A stretch of 64,000 bases of DNA, taken from positions 1-64,000 of the forward strand of contig DASVNK010000054.1 in assembly GCA_036383895.1 (NCBI GenBank). The letters are read 5' to 3'. This document shows, piece after piece, positions 23,403 through 31,497 of the stretch (the stretch's first letter is position 1; the number at the start of each line of letters is the position of its first letter). The stretch is from DASVNK01 sp036383895. Its GTDB lineage: Bacteria > Verrucomicrobiota > Verrucomicrobiia > Limisphaerales > SXQI01. The position numbers were made by a program, and so were the translations under genes. The notes beneath the pieces were generated by a model. The model was not told the DNA's origin, made no database searches, and saw only the letters and a list, made by a program, of their open reading frames with translations.

Positions 23403-24782
23403 ATGTTCGCTAACCTTTTCAACACTTTCGCCAACTGCTTCAAAATTCCGGAGCTGAAATCCCGGATCATTTTTACGCTGGCGGTTCTCTTTTTGTGCCG
23501 CGTCATTGCCTGGGTGCCCGTGCCTGGCTTGGATGGCGCCGCGCTGCGTGAATGGTTCGATTCGAACGCCGGCAAAATGTCGAACTCCGTTGTCGGCATG
23601 TACAGCCTGTTCACGGGCGGCGCGCTGAAGCAATGCGCAATTGGGGCACTCGGCATCATGCCGTACATCACCGCGAGCATCATCATTCAATTGCTCACCG
23701 CGGTTTTGCCCGGTTTGAGCAAGCTGGCTCGTGAAGAAGGTGGCCGCGCTAAGATCATTCAATACAGCCGTTACCTGACTGTCATTCTCTGTCTCGGCCA
23801 CGGTACGCTGATGACCCTTGGCTGGGAAAATCCGGAGAAACTCTTTCCAGGATTTGCCGGCGATCTCGTGATGATCGAGAACCTCTGGTGGTATCGAATT
23901 CAGACGATTCTTATTCTTACCACCGGCACGTTGCTATTGATGTGGCTGGGTGAACAGATCACTGAACGCGGTATCGGCAACGGTATTTCGCTCATCATTA
24001 CGATCGGCATCGTGGCTGACTTCCCGATGGCCTTCCAGGCGATCCAAACGATGTTCTTCCCGCCGGAAGGGGTCGAACGCACATTTAACGTTTTCCACGC
24101 AATCGGCCTGGTGCTGCTGATGCTCGCAGTGATTGCCGGTGTCATCGCGGTGACGCAAGCGCAACGGAAGATTCCGGTTCAATACGCTCAACGGGCAGTT
24201 GGCCGCAAAGTATATGCCGGCAGCAGTTCATTCATGCCGTTGCGCGTCAATTACGCGGGCGTTATGCCGATCATTTTCGCTCAGGCCATCCTGATGTTCC
24301 CTGCGATGATTCTTACCCGTCTCGGTGAAATCGGGAACCTGCGGTTCCTCACTGATTTCGGCAACGCGCTGAATCAGGGGAGTTTCGCTTATTACCTGCT
24401 TTACTCCTTGATGATCCTGTTCTTCTCCTACTTCTGGGTCGCTACGCAATTCAACGAATTGCAGATCTCGGACGACCTGAAGAAATACGGCGGGTATATT
24501 CCCGGTGTGCGTCCTGGTCAGGCGACCAGCGACTACCTGCATCGCACCATGAGCCGCATCACGCTGGCTGGCGCGATTTTCCTCGTCGTCATCGCCCTTG
24601 TCCCGATGTTGCTCGGGGATGCGCTTGGGATCGATCCGATTGTCTCGCAATTTTTCGGTGGAACAAGCGTTCTCATTACAGTTGGTGTGTTGCTCGATAC
24701 GATGCGCCAGATGGAAACGCACTTGTTGATGCGCCATTATGACGGCTTCTTGAAGAAGGGCCGCATGAAGGGGCGTTTCTAA
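23403..24782 (+). CDS. secY: Protein translocase subunit SecY
   Basis: SecY, 459 residues, forms the protein-conducting channel with SecE and SecG. Ten membrane helices are visible. The plug/TM2 region (ALGIMPYITASIIIQLLTA), the signature on TM7-loop (RKIPVQYAQRAVG) and the TM10 region (TSVLITVGVLLDTMRQMETH) are all conserved. The N-terminus MFANLFNTFANCFKIPELKS is typical. The gene is followed by adk after 13 nt in the classical secY-adk-map order. Confidence 0.98.
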   Translation: MFANLFNTFANCFKIPELKSRIIFTLAVLFLCRVIAWVPVPGLDGAALREWFDSNAGKMSNSVVGMYSLFTGGALKQCAIGALGIMPYITASIIIQLLTAVLPGLSKLAREEGGRAKIIQYSRYLTVILCLGHGTLMTLGWENPEKLFPGFAGDLVMIENLWWYRIQTILILTTGTLLLMWLGEQITERGIGNGISLIITIGIVADFPMAFQAIQTMFFPPEGVERTFNVFHAIGLVLLMLAVIAGVIAVTQAQRKIPVQYAQRAVGRKVYAGSSSFMPLRVNYAGVMPIIFAQAILMFPAMILTRLGEIGNLRFLTDFGNALNQGSFAYYLLYSLMILFFSYFWVATQFNELQISDDLKKYGGYIPGVRPGQATSDYLHRTMSRITLAGAIFLVVIALVPMLLGDALGIDPIVSQFFGGTSVLITVGVLLDTMRQMETHLLMRHYDGFLKKGRMKGRF

Positions 24783-24795
24783 TTCGGCGACGCTG

Positions 24796-25446
24796 ATGAA
24801 ACGCCGAGTTGTATTGCTCGGCCCGCCGGGATGCGGGAAGGGAACAGTCGCCGCGAAGTTGGAGGAGAGATTCGGCCTGGAACATCTCTCCACCGGACAA
24901 TGGTTCCGGAAAGAGATGGAGCAGGGGACCGAGCTGGGCGAGCGGGCTCGGAAGTATATCGAGCGTGGTGAGTTGGTGCCGGACGAGATTGTGCTCGGGT
25001 TGATCGAGCATTGGGTCACGCCGGAGTTAATCGAGCATGGATACTTGTTCGACGGGTTTCCAAGGACCCGGGCGCAAGCCGAAGCGTTGGACAGATTTTG
25101 CGCTGAGAAATCAGCGCCACTGGAAGCAGTCCTTTATCTGCAATGTTCGGAGGATGTGATCCTGGAAAGAATCACAGGCCGCCGTGTTTGTTTAAGTTGC
25201 GGAAAGGTCTACCATGTGCGAACTTTGCCGCCCGTTTCGCCGGGAGTTTGCGATGTTTGCGGAAGCAAGCTAACGCAGCGCTCGGATGATACGGAGGCAG
25301 TAGTGAAGAACCGGTTGGTGTTTTACCAGAAGGTGACCGAACCGCTGGTTGATTATTATAGAGAAAGTGGTAAGCTTGTGAGCTTAAACGCCGGCCTTGG
25401 TTCGGAAGATGCGTATGTGCGTGCAGCGCAGGCCCTTGAGTCATGA
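24796..25446 (+). CDS. adk: Adenylate kinase with zinc-binding LID
   Basis: The 216-residue enzyme interconverts ATP + AMP and 2 ADP. The P-loop is GPPGCGKG (residues 9-16), the AMP-binding region includes STGQWFR and FDGFPRTRAQAE, and the long-form LID has four cysteines (CLSCGKVYHVR and CDVCGSKL) in a C4 zinc site, as in many Gram-positive and some Gram-negative enzymes. Its last bases overlap the map start (ATGA), indicating coupling. Confidence 0.97.
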   Translation: MKRRVVLLGPPGCGKGTVAAKLEERFGLEHLSTGQWFRKEMEQGTELGERARKYIERGELVPDEIVLGLIEHWVTPELIEHGYLFDGFPRTRAQAEALDRFCAEKSAPLEAVLYLQCSEDVILERITGRRVCLSCGKVYHVRTLPPVSPGVCDVCGSKLTQRSDDTEAVVKNRLVFYQKVTEPLVDYYRESGKLVSLNAGLGSEDAYVRAAQALES

Positions 25447-26219
25447 TCATTCTTAAGAATGAACGCGATGTCGAGGCAATGCGCGTCTCGGGTGCGGTTG
25501 CCGCTGAGGTGTTGAATCTCGTCGGGAGCTGGATTCGGCCGGGTGTCACCACCAAAGAAATCGACACTTACGCAGCGAACCTGATCAAGGAACGCGGGGC
25601 GAAAAGTGCGTTTCTCGGTTACCGGAAGTATCCGGGCCATGTCTGCATCTCGGTCAACGACCAGGTGGTGCATGGATTGCCGAACGATCGGCGAGTGAAT
25701 TTTGGGGATATCATCAGCCTCGATGTGGGGGTGATATATCGCGGATACATCGGTGACACGGCGAAAACCGTGGCGGTGGGAGGTTGCGATCTCCTCGCGC
25801 AGAAACTGATGGATGTGACGGAGCGCGCGCTTTATGAGGGCATTGCCCAGGCGCACGCGGGGAATCGAGTCGTGGATATTTCACGCGCGATTCAGAAGTA
25901 CGTCGAGAGTAACGGATTTAGCGTCGTGCGCGAGTTTGTCGGGCACGGAGTTGGCCGGTCGATGCATGAGGAACCTCAAGTTCCGAACTTTGTGGACGGT
26001 AAGTCGTCCCCGAAATTGCGGGCTGGGATGACGATTGCGATCGAGCCGATGGTGAACGCCGGGAAACCGGCAGTTGAAATATTAAATGATGGTTGGACGG
26101 TGGTGACCCGGGACGGGCTGCCTTCCGCGCATTTTGAACATACGGTGCTGATAACCGAGAAAGAACCGGAGATATTAACGTGCCCCGAGAAGAGGCCATC
26201 CGCGTTGAAGGTACCGTAG
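25443..26219 (+). CDS. map: Methionine aminopeptidase, type I
   Basis: This 258-residue enzyme removes N-terminal Met from nascent proteins. The five metal ligands of the pita-bread fold are in VGVIYRGYIGDTAKT (two Asp), FVGHGVG (His), IEPMVN (Glu) and HFEHTVLIT (Glu), and a His in the substrate pocket is in YPGHVCISVN. The 3' end overlaps infA by 40 bases. It is coupled to adk by ATGA. Confidence 0.97.
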   Translation: MIILKNERDVEAMRVSGAVAAEVLNLVGSWIRPGVTTKEIDTYAANLIKERGAKSAFLGYRKYPGHVCISVNDQVVHGLPNDRRVNFGDIISLDVGVIYRGYIGDTAKTVAVGGCDLLAQKLMDVTERALYEGIAQAHAGNRVVDISRAIQKYVESNGFSVVREFVGHGVGRSMHEEPQVPNFVDGKSSPKLRAGMTIAIEPMVNAGKPAVEILNDGWTVVTRDGLPSAHFEHTVLITEKEPEILTCPEKRPSALKVP

Positions 26220-26407
26220 TGGAAGTTCTGCCGAACAATTTGTTTCGAGTGGAATTGAAGAATGGGCACAGGTTTATGGCCCATACTTCCGGTAGGATGC
26301 GAATGAATTTTGTTCGATTGGTCACGGGCGACAAAGTGACCGTGGAAATGTCGCCGTATGACCTGTCGAAAGGTCTGATAATTTTAAACGAAGAAACGAA
26401 ACAATGA
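26180..26407 (+). CDS. infA: Translation initiation factor IF-1
   Basis: IF-1, 75 residues, is an OB-fold protein binding the 30S A site during initiation. The core is VEGTVVEVLPNNLFRVELKN, HRFMAHTSGRMRMNFVRLVTGD and YDLSKGLIILN. The start is GTG at 26180, inside map; a later start would remove the first conserved strand. It overlaps rpmJ by ATGA. Confidence 0.96.
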   Translation: MPREEAIRVEGTVVEVLPNNLFRVELKNGHRFMAHTSGRMRMNFVRLVTGDKVTVEMSPYDLSKGLIILNEETKQ

Positions 26408-26517
26408 AAGTTCGGGCATCAGTGAAAAAGCTGTGCGAACACTGCAAAGTGATTCGCCGCAAAGGCGTCATCCGCGTCATTTGCACAAACTCGCGCCATA
26501 AACAGCGCCAAGGTTAA
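26404..26517 (+). CDS. rpmJ: 50S ribosomal protein L36 (zinc-binding form)
   Basis: A 37-codon frame starting with the ATG that overlaps the infA stop encodes MKVRASVKKLCEHCKVIRRK and so on. It has zinc ligands C11, C14, C27 and H32, the full CXXC...C...H knuckle of the C+ form. Length 37 is standard. The gene is followed by rpsM after 12 nt, in the usual infA-rpmJ-rpsM order. Confidence 0.96.
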   Translation: MKVRASVKKLCEHCKVIRRKGVIRVICTNSRHKQRQG

Positions 26518-26529
26518 AGAGAGATTTAT

Positions 26530-26925
26530 ATGGCACGCATTTTAGGTGTAGATATCCCCGGCGAGAAGCGCATCGACATTTCGCTCCGCTACATTTACGG
26601 CATCGGCCCGGTGAACTCGATAGAGATCCTGGAACGCGCCGGCATTGAAGGCTCCGTCCGCGCGAAGGACCTCACCGAAGCGCAGCTTTCCCAGATCGTG
26701 CACGCGATCCAGGAAGGCAAATACGTCATTGAAGGCGATCTGCGCCGCGAAATCGGTATGAACTTGAAGCGCCTCCAGGGTATCAAGTGCTACCGCGGTG
26801 TCCGCCACTTGCGCGGTCTGCCAGTTCGCGGTCAGCGCACCCAAACCAACGCCCGCACTCGCAAAGGTCCGCGTAAGACCGTCGGCGTGCAGCGCAATCC
26901 GAACGCCAAGACCGGCATTCACTAA
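26530..26925 (+). CDS. rpsM: 30S ribosomal protein S13
   Basis: The 131-residue S13 forms bridges B1a/B1b to L5. It starts MARILGVDIPGEKRIDISLR with the H2TH core (YIYGIGPVNSIEILERAGI) and ends in the basic tail RGLPVRGQRTQTNARTRKGP that reaches P-site tRNA. The length is slightly above the usual ~120 because of the extended tail. Confidence 0.97.
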   Translation: MARILGVDIPGEKRIDISLRYIYGIGPVNSIEILERAGIEGSVRAKDLTEAQLSQIVHAIQEGKYVIEGDLRREIGMNLKRLQGIKCYRGVRHLRGLPVRGQRTQTNARTRKGPRKTVGVQRNPNAKTGIH

Positions 26926-26944
26926 GCTTTAAATTTAAGATTAC

Positions 26945-27595
26945 ATGGCAGACGAGACGAAACCGAAGAAGGCCAAAAAAGAAGCTGCTCCTGAAGGTGC
27001 AGCTCCTGCGGCCGAAGCAAAGCCCCAGGGCGAAGCCAAAGCTGGTGGTGAAGCCAAGGGCGAAGGCAAAGCTCCCCGCGCCAAAAAAGCCGCACCCTCT
27101 GAAGGTGCTGCCGACGCCAAAGCAGCCGCTCCGGGCGGAGCACCTGCCGCAGCCGATGCACCGCCGGCCGTCAACGCGCCGACTGCTGCCGAATTGCTCG
27201 GTGAAGATCCCAACGCCAAGAAGGTCATCAAGGCTAAGGGTTCCAAAAACATCACCACCGGCATTGCGAACATTCTCGCTACTTTCAATAACACCCAGGT
27301 GAATATCACCGACATGCATGGCAACATTCTCGGATGGTCCAGCGCCGGTCGCGTCGGTTTCAAGGGTTCCCGCAAGAGCACCGCCTTCGCTGCTCAGCAG
27401 GTCGCTCAGGACGCTGCCCGCCAGGCGATGTCCCACGGCATGCGCGAAGTGGAAGTTCGCGTGAAGGGTCCCGGCTCCGGCCGCGAATCGGCCATCCGCG
27501 CTCTCCAGGGAATCGGTCTCGAAATCACCACCATTAAGGATTGCACCCCGGTGCCGCACAACGGCTGCCGCCCGCGCAAGAAACGCCGCGTGTAA
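26945..27595 (+). CDS. rpsK: 30S ribosomal protein S11 with long Ala/Lys/Pro-rich N-terminal extension
   Basis: This 216-residue S11 has the normal core only from about residue 100 (NITTGIANILATFNNTQVNI, GFKGSRKSTAFAAQQ, GPGSGRESAIRALQGIG, PHNGCRPRKKRRV). The N-terminal ~90 residues are an Ala/Lys/Pro/Gly/Glu low-complexity stretch with repeated EAKxxGE and APxxxA patterns. The usual length is ~129. The core contacts the platform and E-site mRNA. The extension begins with a normal ATG at 26945, 19 nt after rpsM, and codon use looks continuous with the core. Confidence 0.96.
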   Translation: MADETKPKKAKKEAAPEGAAPAAEAKPQGEAKAGGEAKGEGKAPRAKKAAPSEGAADAKAAAPGGAPAAADAPPAVNAPTAAELLGEDPNAKKVIKAKGSKNITTGIANILATFNNTQVNITDMHGNILGWSSAGRVGFKGSRKSTAFAAQQVAQDAARQAMSHGMREVEVRVKGPGSGRESAIRALQGIGLEITTIKDCTPVPHNGCRPRKKRRV

Positions 27596-27603
27596 TTGCT
27601 TGA

Positions 27604-27633
27604 TTTAACGCTTTTTAACGCTTTTTAACGCTT
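27604..27633 (+). repeat. Three perfect 10-bp tandem repeats between rpsK and rpsD
   Basis: TTTAACGCTT occurs three times head to tail at 27604-27633 and a partial TTAAC follows. The array fills most of the 52-nt rpsK-rpsD gap. It has no hairpin and no coding role. Unit length near one DNA helical turn would put a bound protein on one face. Confidence 0.9.
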
Positions 27634-27647
27634 AACATTTAGAACTC

Positions 27648-28256
27648 ATGGCACGTTATACTGGTCCTCGCGTTCGCATCAGCCGCCGCTTCGGCGTCCC
27701 GATCTTTGGCGCATCGAAATATCTGGAACGCAAGAATTACGCTCCCGGCATGCACGGCCCAAAGGCCCGCCGCAAGCTGACGGACTACGCTCTCGGTCTG
27801 CACGAGAAGCAGAAGCTTCGTTTCTATTACGGCCTGATGGAAAAACAGTTCCACGGCGTGTATCAGCGCGCATTGCGCCAGCGTGGTGTTACCGGCGAAA
27901 CGATGCTCCAGATTCTGGAGACGCGTCTCGATAACGTGGTTTATCACCTCGGTTTCTCGAACACCCGCGCCGGCGCTCGCCAGATGGTTTGCCACGGCCA
28001 CGTTACGGTGAACGGCAAAAAGGTGAGCATTCCGTCCTACAGCCTGAAGGTGAACGACGTCGTTGAAGTGAAGAACAACAACGTGGCGCGCCAGATGGCC
28101 ACCAAGGGCATGGAAATTTCGACCAGCCGCGTGGTGCCGGATTGGATCGCGCTCGACAAGAACGCGTTCAAAGGAACCATCCTTCGCGTCCCCACCCGTG
28201 ATGACATTCAGCCGATCGCGAACGATCAGGCCGTCGTTGAATTTTATTCCCGCTAA
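27648..28256 (+). CDS. rpsD: 30S ribosomal protein S4 (zinc-free form)
   Basis: S4 of 202 residues is a primary 16S binder. It has the S4 RNA-binding domain (LETRLDNVVYHLGFSNTRAG, ARQMVCHGHVTVNGKKV). The N-terminal zinc cysteines of the C+ form are replaced by residues around LERKNYAPGMHGPKARR. S4 commonly autoregulates its operon. The rpsK-rpsD gap holds a triple repeat and the rpsD-rpoA gap two hairpins. Confidence 0.97.
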   Translation: MARYTGPRVRISRRFGVPIFGASKYLERKNYAPGMHGPKARRKLTDYALGLHEKQKLRFYYGLMEKQFHGVYQRALRQRGVTGETMLQILETRLDNVVYHLGFSNTRAGARQMVCHGHVTVNGKKVSIPSYSLKVNDVVEVKNNNVARQMATKGMEISTSRVVPDWIALDKNAFKGTILRVPTRDDIQPIANDQAVVEFYSR

Positions 28257-28278
28257 TTAACCCCGCGGTCGAGCAAGG

Positions 28279-28293
28279 TGGAGCGATGCTCCA
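28279..28293 (+). promoter_or_regulatory. Short perfect hairpin after rpsD
   Basis: TGGAGC and GCTCCA (6 bp) enclose GAT at 28279-28293, 22 nt after the rpsD stop. No T-run follows. It lies in the same 132-nt gap as a second, larger hairpin before rpoA. Confidence 0.4.
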
Positions 28294-28330
28294 GCTGGGC
28301 TTTCCGCAAACAAGAAAGCAAATATATGGG

Positions 28331-28364
28331 CCGAGGCTGCACTCGGGAATAAACGCAGCATCGG
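28331..28364 (+). promoter_or_regulatory. Hairpin immediately upstream of rpoA
   Basis: CCGA-G-GCTGC (28331-28340) pairs with GCAGC-A-TCGG (28355-28364): nine base pairs interrupted by one G/A mismatch, around a 14-nt loop. The rpoA ATG is 24 nt downstream. No T-run is present, so it is not a terminator. It may mask or expose the rpoA initiation region or be an S4 target. Confidence 0.45.
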
Positions 28365-28388
28365 TCAGATTAAAATTGCTACAATATT

Positions 28389-29399
28389 ATGGCAGTACGT
28401 TTAGGTCGTTTCGAAATGCCGAAGCGCTTGGTGAAAGAAGAAGCCAGCGCAACGGAAACATTTGCAAAATTCATCGCTGAGCCGTTTGAAACCGGCTACG
28501 GCCACACCATCGGCAATTCCATTCGCCGGGTGTTGCTCTCGTCCCTCGAAGGCGCTGCGATCACCTCGATCAAGATCGATGGTGCAATGCACGAATTCAC
28601 CACTGTGGACGGCGTGGTGGAAGATGTGACGGACATTGTGTTGAACCTGAAGAAAGTTCTCTTCAAGTCGCACAGCCGCGATCCGCAGACCGTGTTGCTC
28701 TCGGTCACCAAGGATGGTCCTGTGACCGCCGCGGACATTCGCCTCAACCAGAATTTGGAGATCGTCAATCCGAAGCAGCACATCTGCACGCTCGACAAGA
28801 AGCGCAAGTTCGAGATGGAACTTGAGATCAAGGTCGGCCGCGGGTTCCTGCCCGGTGACGAAAATAAGCGTCCTGACCAGGCCCTCGGCGTGGTCGCGAT
28901 TGATTCGCTTTTCTCCCCGGTGACTCGCGTTCGCTACGCTGTGGAGAGCGCGCGTGTTGGTCAGCGCACCGACTACGATCGCTTGATCCTCGAAGTGTGG
29001 ACCGACGGCCGTATGAGCCCCGATGACGCTCTGACCCAGGCTTCGGCGATTCTGCAACATCATCTCGATGTGTTCGTCGGTTACGACAAGAACGCCGTCG
29101 AGTTCGAAGAACAGATCGACAAGCAGGACGACGAGCGCGCCAAGATGCGCAAGCTGCTCAACATGAGCGTCAACGAAATCGAGCTGAGCGTCCGCGCGGC
29201 GAACTGCTTGAACAACGCGAACATCACCAGCGTCGGCCAGCTCGCACTGAAGACTGAAGCGGAAATGTTGAAGTATCGCAATTTCGGTAAGAAATCTCTC
29301 AACGAAATCAAAGAAAAACTCGCCAGCCTCGGTTTGGCTCTGGGCATGAATCTCGATCCAGCACTGCTCGAGTCGAACAAAGAAGAGAAGGCTGCTTAA
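28389..29399 (+). CDS. rpoA: DNA-directed RNA polymerase alpha subunit
   Basis: The 336-residue alpha subunit has the N-terminal dimerisation/assembly domain (AEPFETGYGHTIGNSIRRVL, around residue 32, then LFSPVTRVRYAVESARVGQR) and a C-terminal domain from ~255 (ELSVRAANCLNNANITSVGQ, FGKKSLNEIKEKLASLGL) that binds UP elements and activators. The length is standard. Only 15 nt separate it from rplQ. Confidence 0.98.
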   Translation: MAVRLGRFEMPKRLVKEEASATETFAKFIAEPFETGYGHTIGNSIRRVLLSSLEGAAITSIKIDGAMHEFTTVDGVVEDVTDIVLNLKKVLFKSHSRDPQTVLLSVTKDGPVTAADIRLNQNLEIVNPKQHICTLDKKRKFEMELEIKVGRGFLPGDENKRPDQALGVVAIDSLFSPVTRVRYAVESARVGQRTDYDRLILEVWTDGRMSPDDALTQASAILQHHLDVFVGYDKNAVEFEEQIDKQDDERAKMRKLLNMSVNEIELSVRAANCLNNANITSVGQLALKTEAEMLKYRNFGKKSLNEIKEKLASLGLALGMNLDPALLESNKEEKAA

Positions 29400-29414
29400 G
29401 CCTCAGGAGCAGAT

Positions 29415-29825
29415 ATGCGTCATCGTAAAAGAACAGCAAAACTCGGCCGCACTTCGTCACATCGTAATGCGATGTTGTCGAACCTGGTGTGCAGCCTCAT
29501 TCTCCACAAGCGCGTCACCACCACTTTGGCCAAGGCCAAGGCGGCGCGGTCCGTCGCGGAGAAAATGGTCACGCTCGGCAAGAGCGGCACCCTTCATGAC
29601 CGCCGCCTGGCGGCAGCGCGCCTGCACCAGGAAGATGCGGTGAAGATTCTCTTCAACGAAATCGCGCCGACTCAGAAGACACGCAACGGTGGTTACACCC
29701 GCATCATCAAGTTGCACCCACGCCAGGGCGACGCAGCCGAAATCGCGATCCTTGAATGGACCGAACTCGGTGGCGGCGAAGCAGCTCCGGCGAAGACGGA
29801 AGAGAAAGCCGAAGAGAAGAAGTAA
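29415..29825 (+). CDS. rplQ: 50S ribosomal protein L17
   Basis: L17, 136 residues, lies at the tunnel exit region. The core MRHRKRTAKLGRTSSHRNAM, TTLAKAKAARSVAEKMVTLG and GGYTRIIKLHPRQGDAAEIA is complete. A Glu/Ala/Lys tail (EAAPAKTEEKAEEKK) adds ~15 residues. It is the last gene of the ribosomal block and is followed by a strong terminator. Confidence 0.97.
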   Translation: MRHRKRTAKLGRTSSHRNAMLSNLVCSLILHKRVTTTLAKAKAARSVAEKMVTLGKSGTLHDRRLAAARLHQEDAVKILFNEIAPTQKTRNGGYTRIIKLHPRQGDAAEIAILEWTELGGGEAAPAKTEEKAEEKK

Positions 29826-29850
29826 GCGGCTACATATCTAATCATTTGCG

Positions 29851-29880
29851 AAGGACGGCTCCCGCCGTCCTTTTTCTTTT
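29851..29880 (+). terminator. Rho-independent terminator closing the ribosomal block
   Basis: AAGGACGGC (29851-29859) pairs with GCCGTCCTT (29864-29872) around TCCC and runs into TTTTCTTTTC. It starts 26 nt after the rplQ stop. Confidence 0.93.
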
Positions 29881-30014
29881 CTCGAATGCGTTGGAGCAGG
29901 GGAAAGCGCTTGCTAAAACCGCGAACTGCCATAACAGTTACGACCCTTGATCAGGCTGCTGGAAGGTCGCCAGCGCGCTTTTCTGATCCACAACGAGTTC
30001 AACCAACCGTTGGC

Positions 30015-31475
30015 ATGCCAGCAAGTCCGGAAGCAACAGCCGAGCGCAACCTCACGAACGCCATCGCTGCACAACCTCCAGCGATTCGGGGTCACAATTT
30101 CGACCGACTGAAGACAATCTTCATCGTAGTTGATTCCGGCATCTCCATTCGGAATATCCTCCGCACCGACGTCTACAAGGTATTGCGCGCGTGCAAGAAC
30201 CTGCGCATCGTCATTTTCTCTTCGCTCACCGACGACGACTTTTACAAGGAAGTAGGCGGCGAAAACGTGTTCTTTGAGCCGCTCCAGAATTGGAAAGCGA
30301 CGCCACTCGTAAAATCGCTCCGCTCCTTCCGAAAAGATCTCTGGAGCGAGAAACACAACGTAATGCGTTTCCGCGAGAAACGCGCCGCGCGCAAAGGCCG
30401 CTTCAGCCGGGAACTCTTCTACAATCTGTTCTTTCGCGGCAATGGCGGTCGTCTAGAGCGCGGAATGGAGCGCGTCGCGCGCCTGGAAGAGAAGTTCACC
30501 CCCACTCTCGCAAAAGAATTTTACGCAAAATACAAACCGGATCTGGTGTTCTACACCACGATTAATTCTAAAGATCTCTCCGTTGAAATCGCCGCGAAGC
30601 AACACGGCGTAAAATCCTGCGCCTTCATTCTCAGTTGGGACAATCCAACCACGAAGGGGCCGTTTGTCGTGCGTCCGGATCGCGCGATCGTTTGGAACCA
30701 AATCATGCGCGACGAACTTTCCGTCCTGCACGATTTTCCTTCCGAGAAGATTCTGATGTCCGGCCCGCCGCAATTCGACATCTACACCGATCATTCGCCT
30801 TACGCTTCGCGCGACCAGTTCTTCAAAAAGTGGGATCTCGATTTGAACAAGCGGCTAATCACGTACACGACCGGGAGTCGTGGGATGTTGCCACTTGAAC
30901 ACGAGACGGTGGAGATGCTTTACCAGAAAGTGAAGGATGGCGCGTTTCGGGAGCCGGTGCAGTTACTGGTGCGCCTTCATCCGAAAGATAACTTCGAACC
31001 GTACGATCAATTCAAAGGGAAGGCTGGGATTGTTATTCAGACGCCCGGGCGCCGTGGTAACACCAACGATTCATGGAACCCCACTCGCTCGGACATGTAT
31101 GAGCTGGCGGAAACCATGAAGTATTCAGATGTGGTGGTGAACATTGCATCGACCACAACGATCGACGCTGCATGTTTCGATACGCCGGTGGTCAATGTCG
31201 CGTTCGACGGGCCGCGCAACGTTCCCTACGAAGAATCCTGCAAACGCTATTACAAGTTTGATCACTACAAGAAAGTGGTTGAGACCGGCGGAATTACGAT
31301 CGCGAACACCATCGACGAATTGGTTCAGCAGATTGAACGTTACCTTGACGATCCCAGCCTCGAAGCCGAAGGACGCGCACGAATTCGCGAGGAGCAATGT
31401 TACAAGCTCGACGGAAGATCTGGCGAACGGATTGGGCAGTATTTAATCGAGTTGTTGAAAGCGGAGAAGCTTTGA
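30015..31475 (+). CDS. GT-B-like glycosyltransferase or polymer transferase of unassigned family
   Basis: From ATG 30015 the product is 486 residues. The frame is open further upstream, to 29886, but that part looks non-native. It has two Rossmann-like halves. The first contains IFIVVDSGISIRNILRTDV and PDLVFYTTINSKD. The second contains LLVRLHPKDNFEPYDQF, SGPPQFDIYTDHS and VVVNIASTTTIDAACFDTPV. The 'HPKDN' and 'SSTTTIDAACFDTPVVNVAF' patterns resemble CDP-glycerol transferases, UDP-GlcNAc 2-epimerase-like folds and the HP motif of bacterial sialyltransferases. No membrane span is seen. It stands head-on to the neu operon. The exact substrate cannot be told from sequence. Confidence 0.75.
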   Translation: MPASPEATAERNLTNAIAAQPPAIRGHNFDRLKTIFIVVDSGISIRNILRTDVYKVLRACKNLRIVIFSSLTDDDFYKEVGGENVFFEPLQNWKATPLVKSLRSFRKDLWSEKHNVMRFREKRAARKGRFSRELFYNLFFRGNGGRLERGMERVARLEEKFTPTLAKEFYAKYKPDLVFYTTINSKDLSVEIAAKQHGVKSCAFILSWDNPTTKGPFVVRPDRAIVWNQIMRDELSVLHDFPSEKILMSGPPQFDIYTDHSPYASRDQFFKKWDLDLNKRLITYTTGSRGMLPLEHETVEMLYQKVKDGAFREPVQLLVRLHPKDNFEPYDQFKGKAGIVIQTPGRRGNTNDSWNPTRSDMYELAETMKYSDVVVNIASTTTIDAACFDTPVVNVAFDGPRNVPYEESCKRYYKFDHYKKVVETGGITIANTIDELVQQIERYLDDPSLEAEGRARIREEQCYKLDGRSGERIGQYLIELLKAEKL

Positions 31476-31497
31476 CGCGTATGCGCATCGGGACGTT

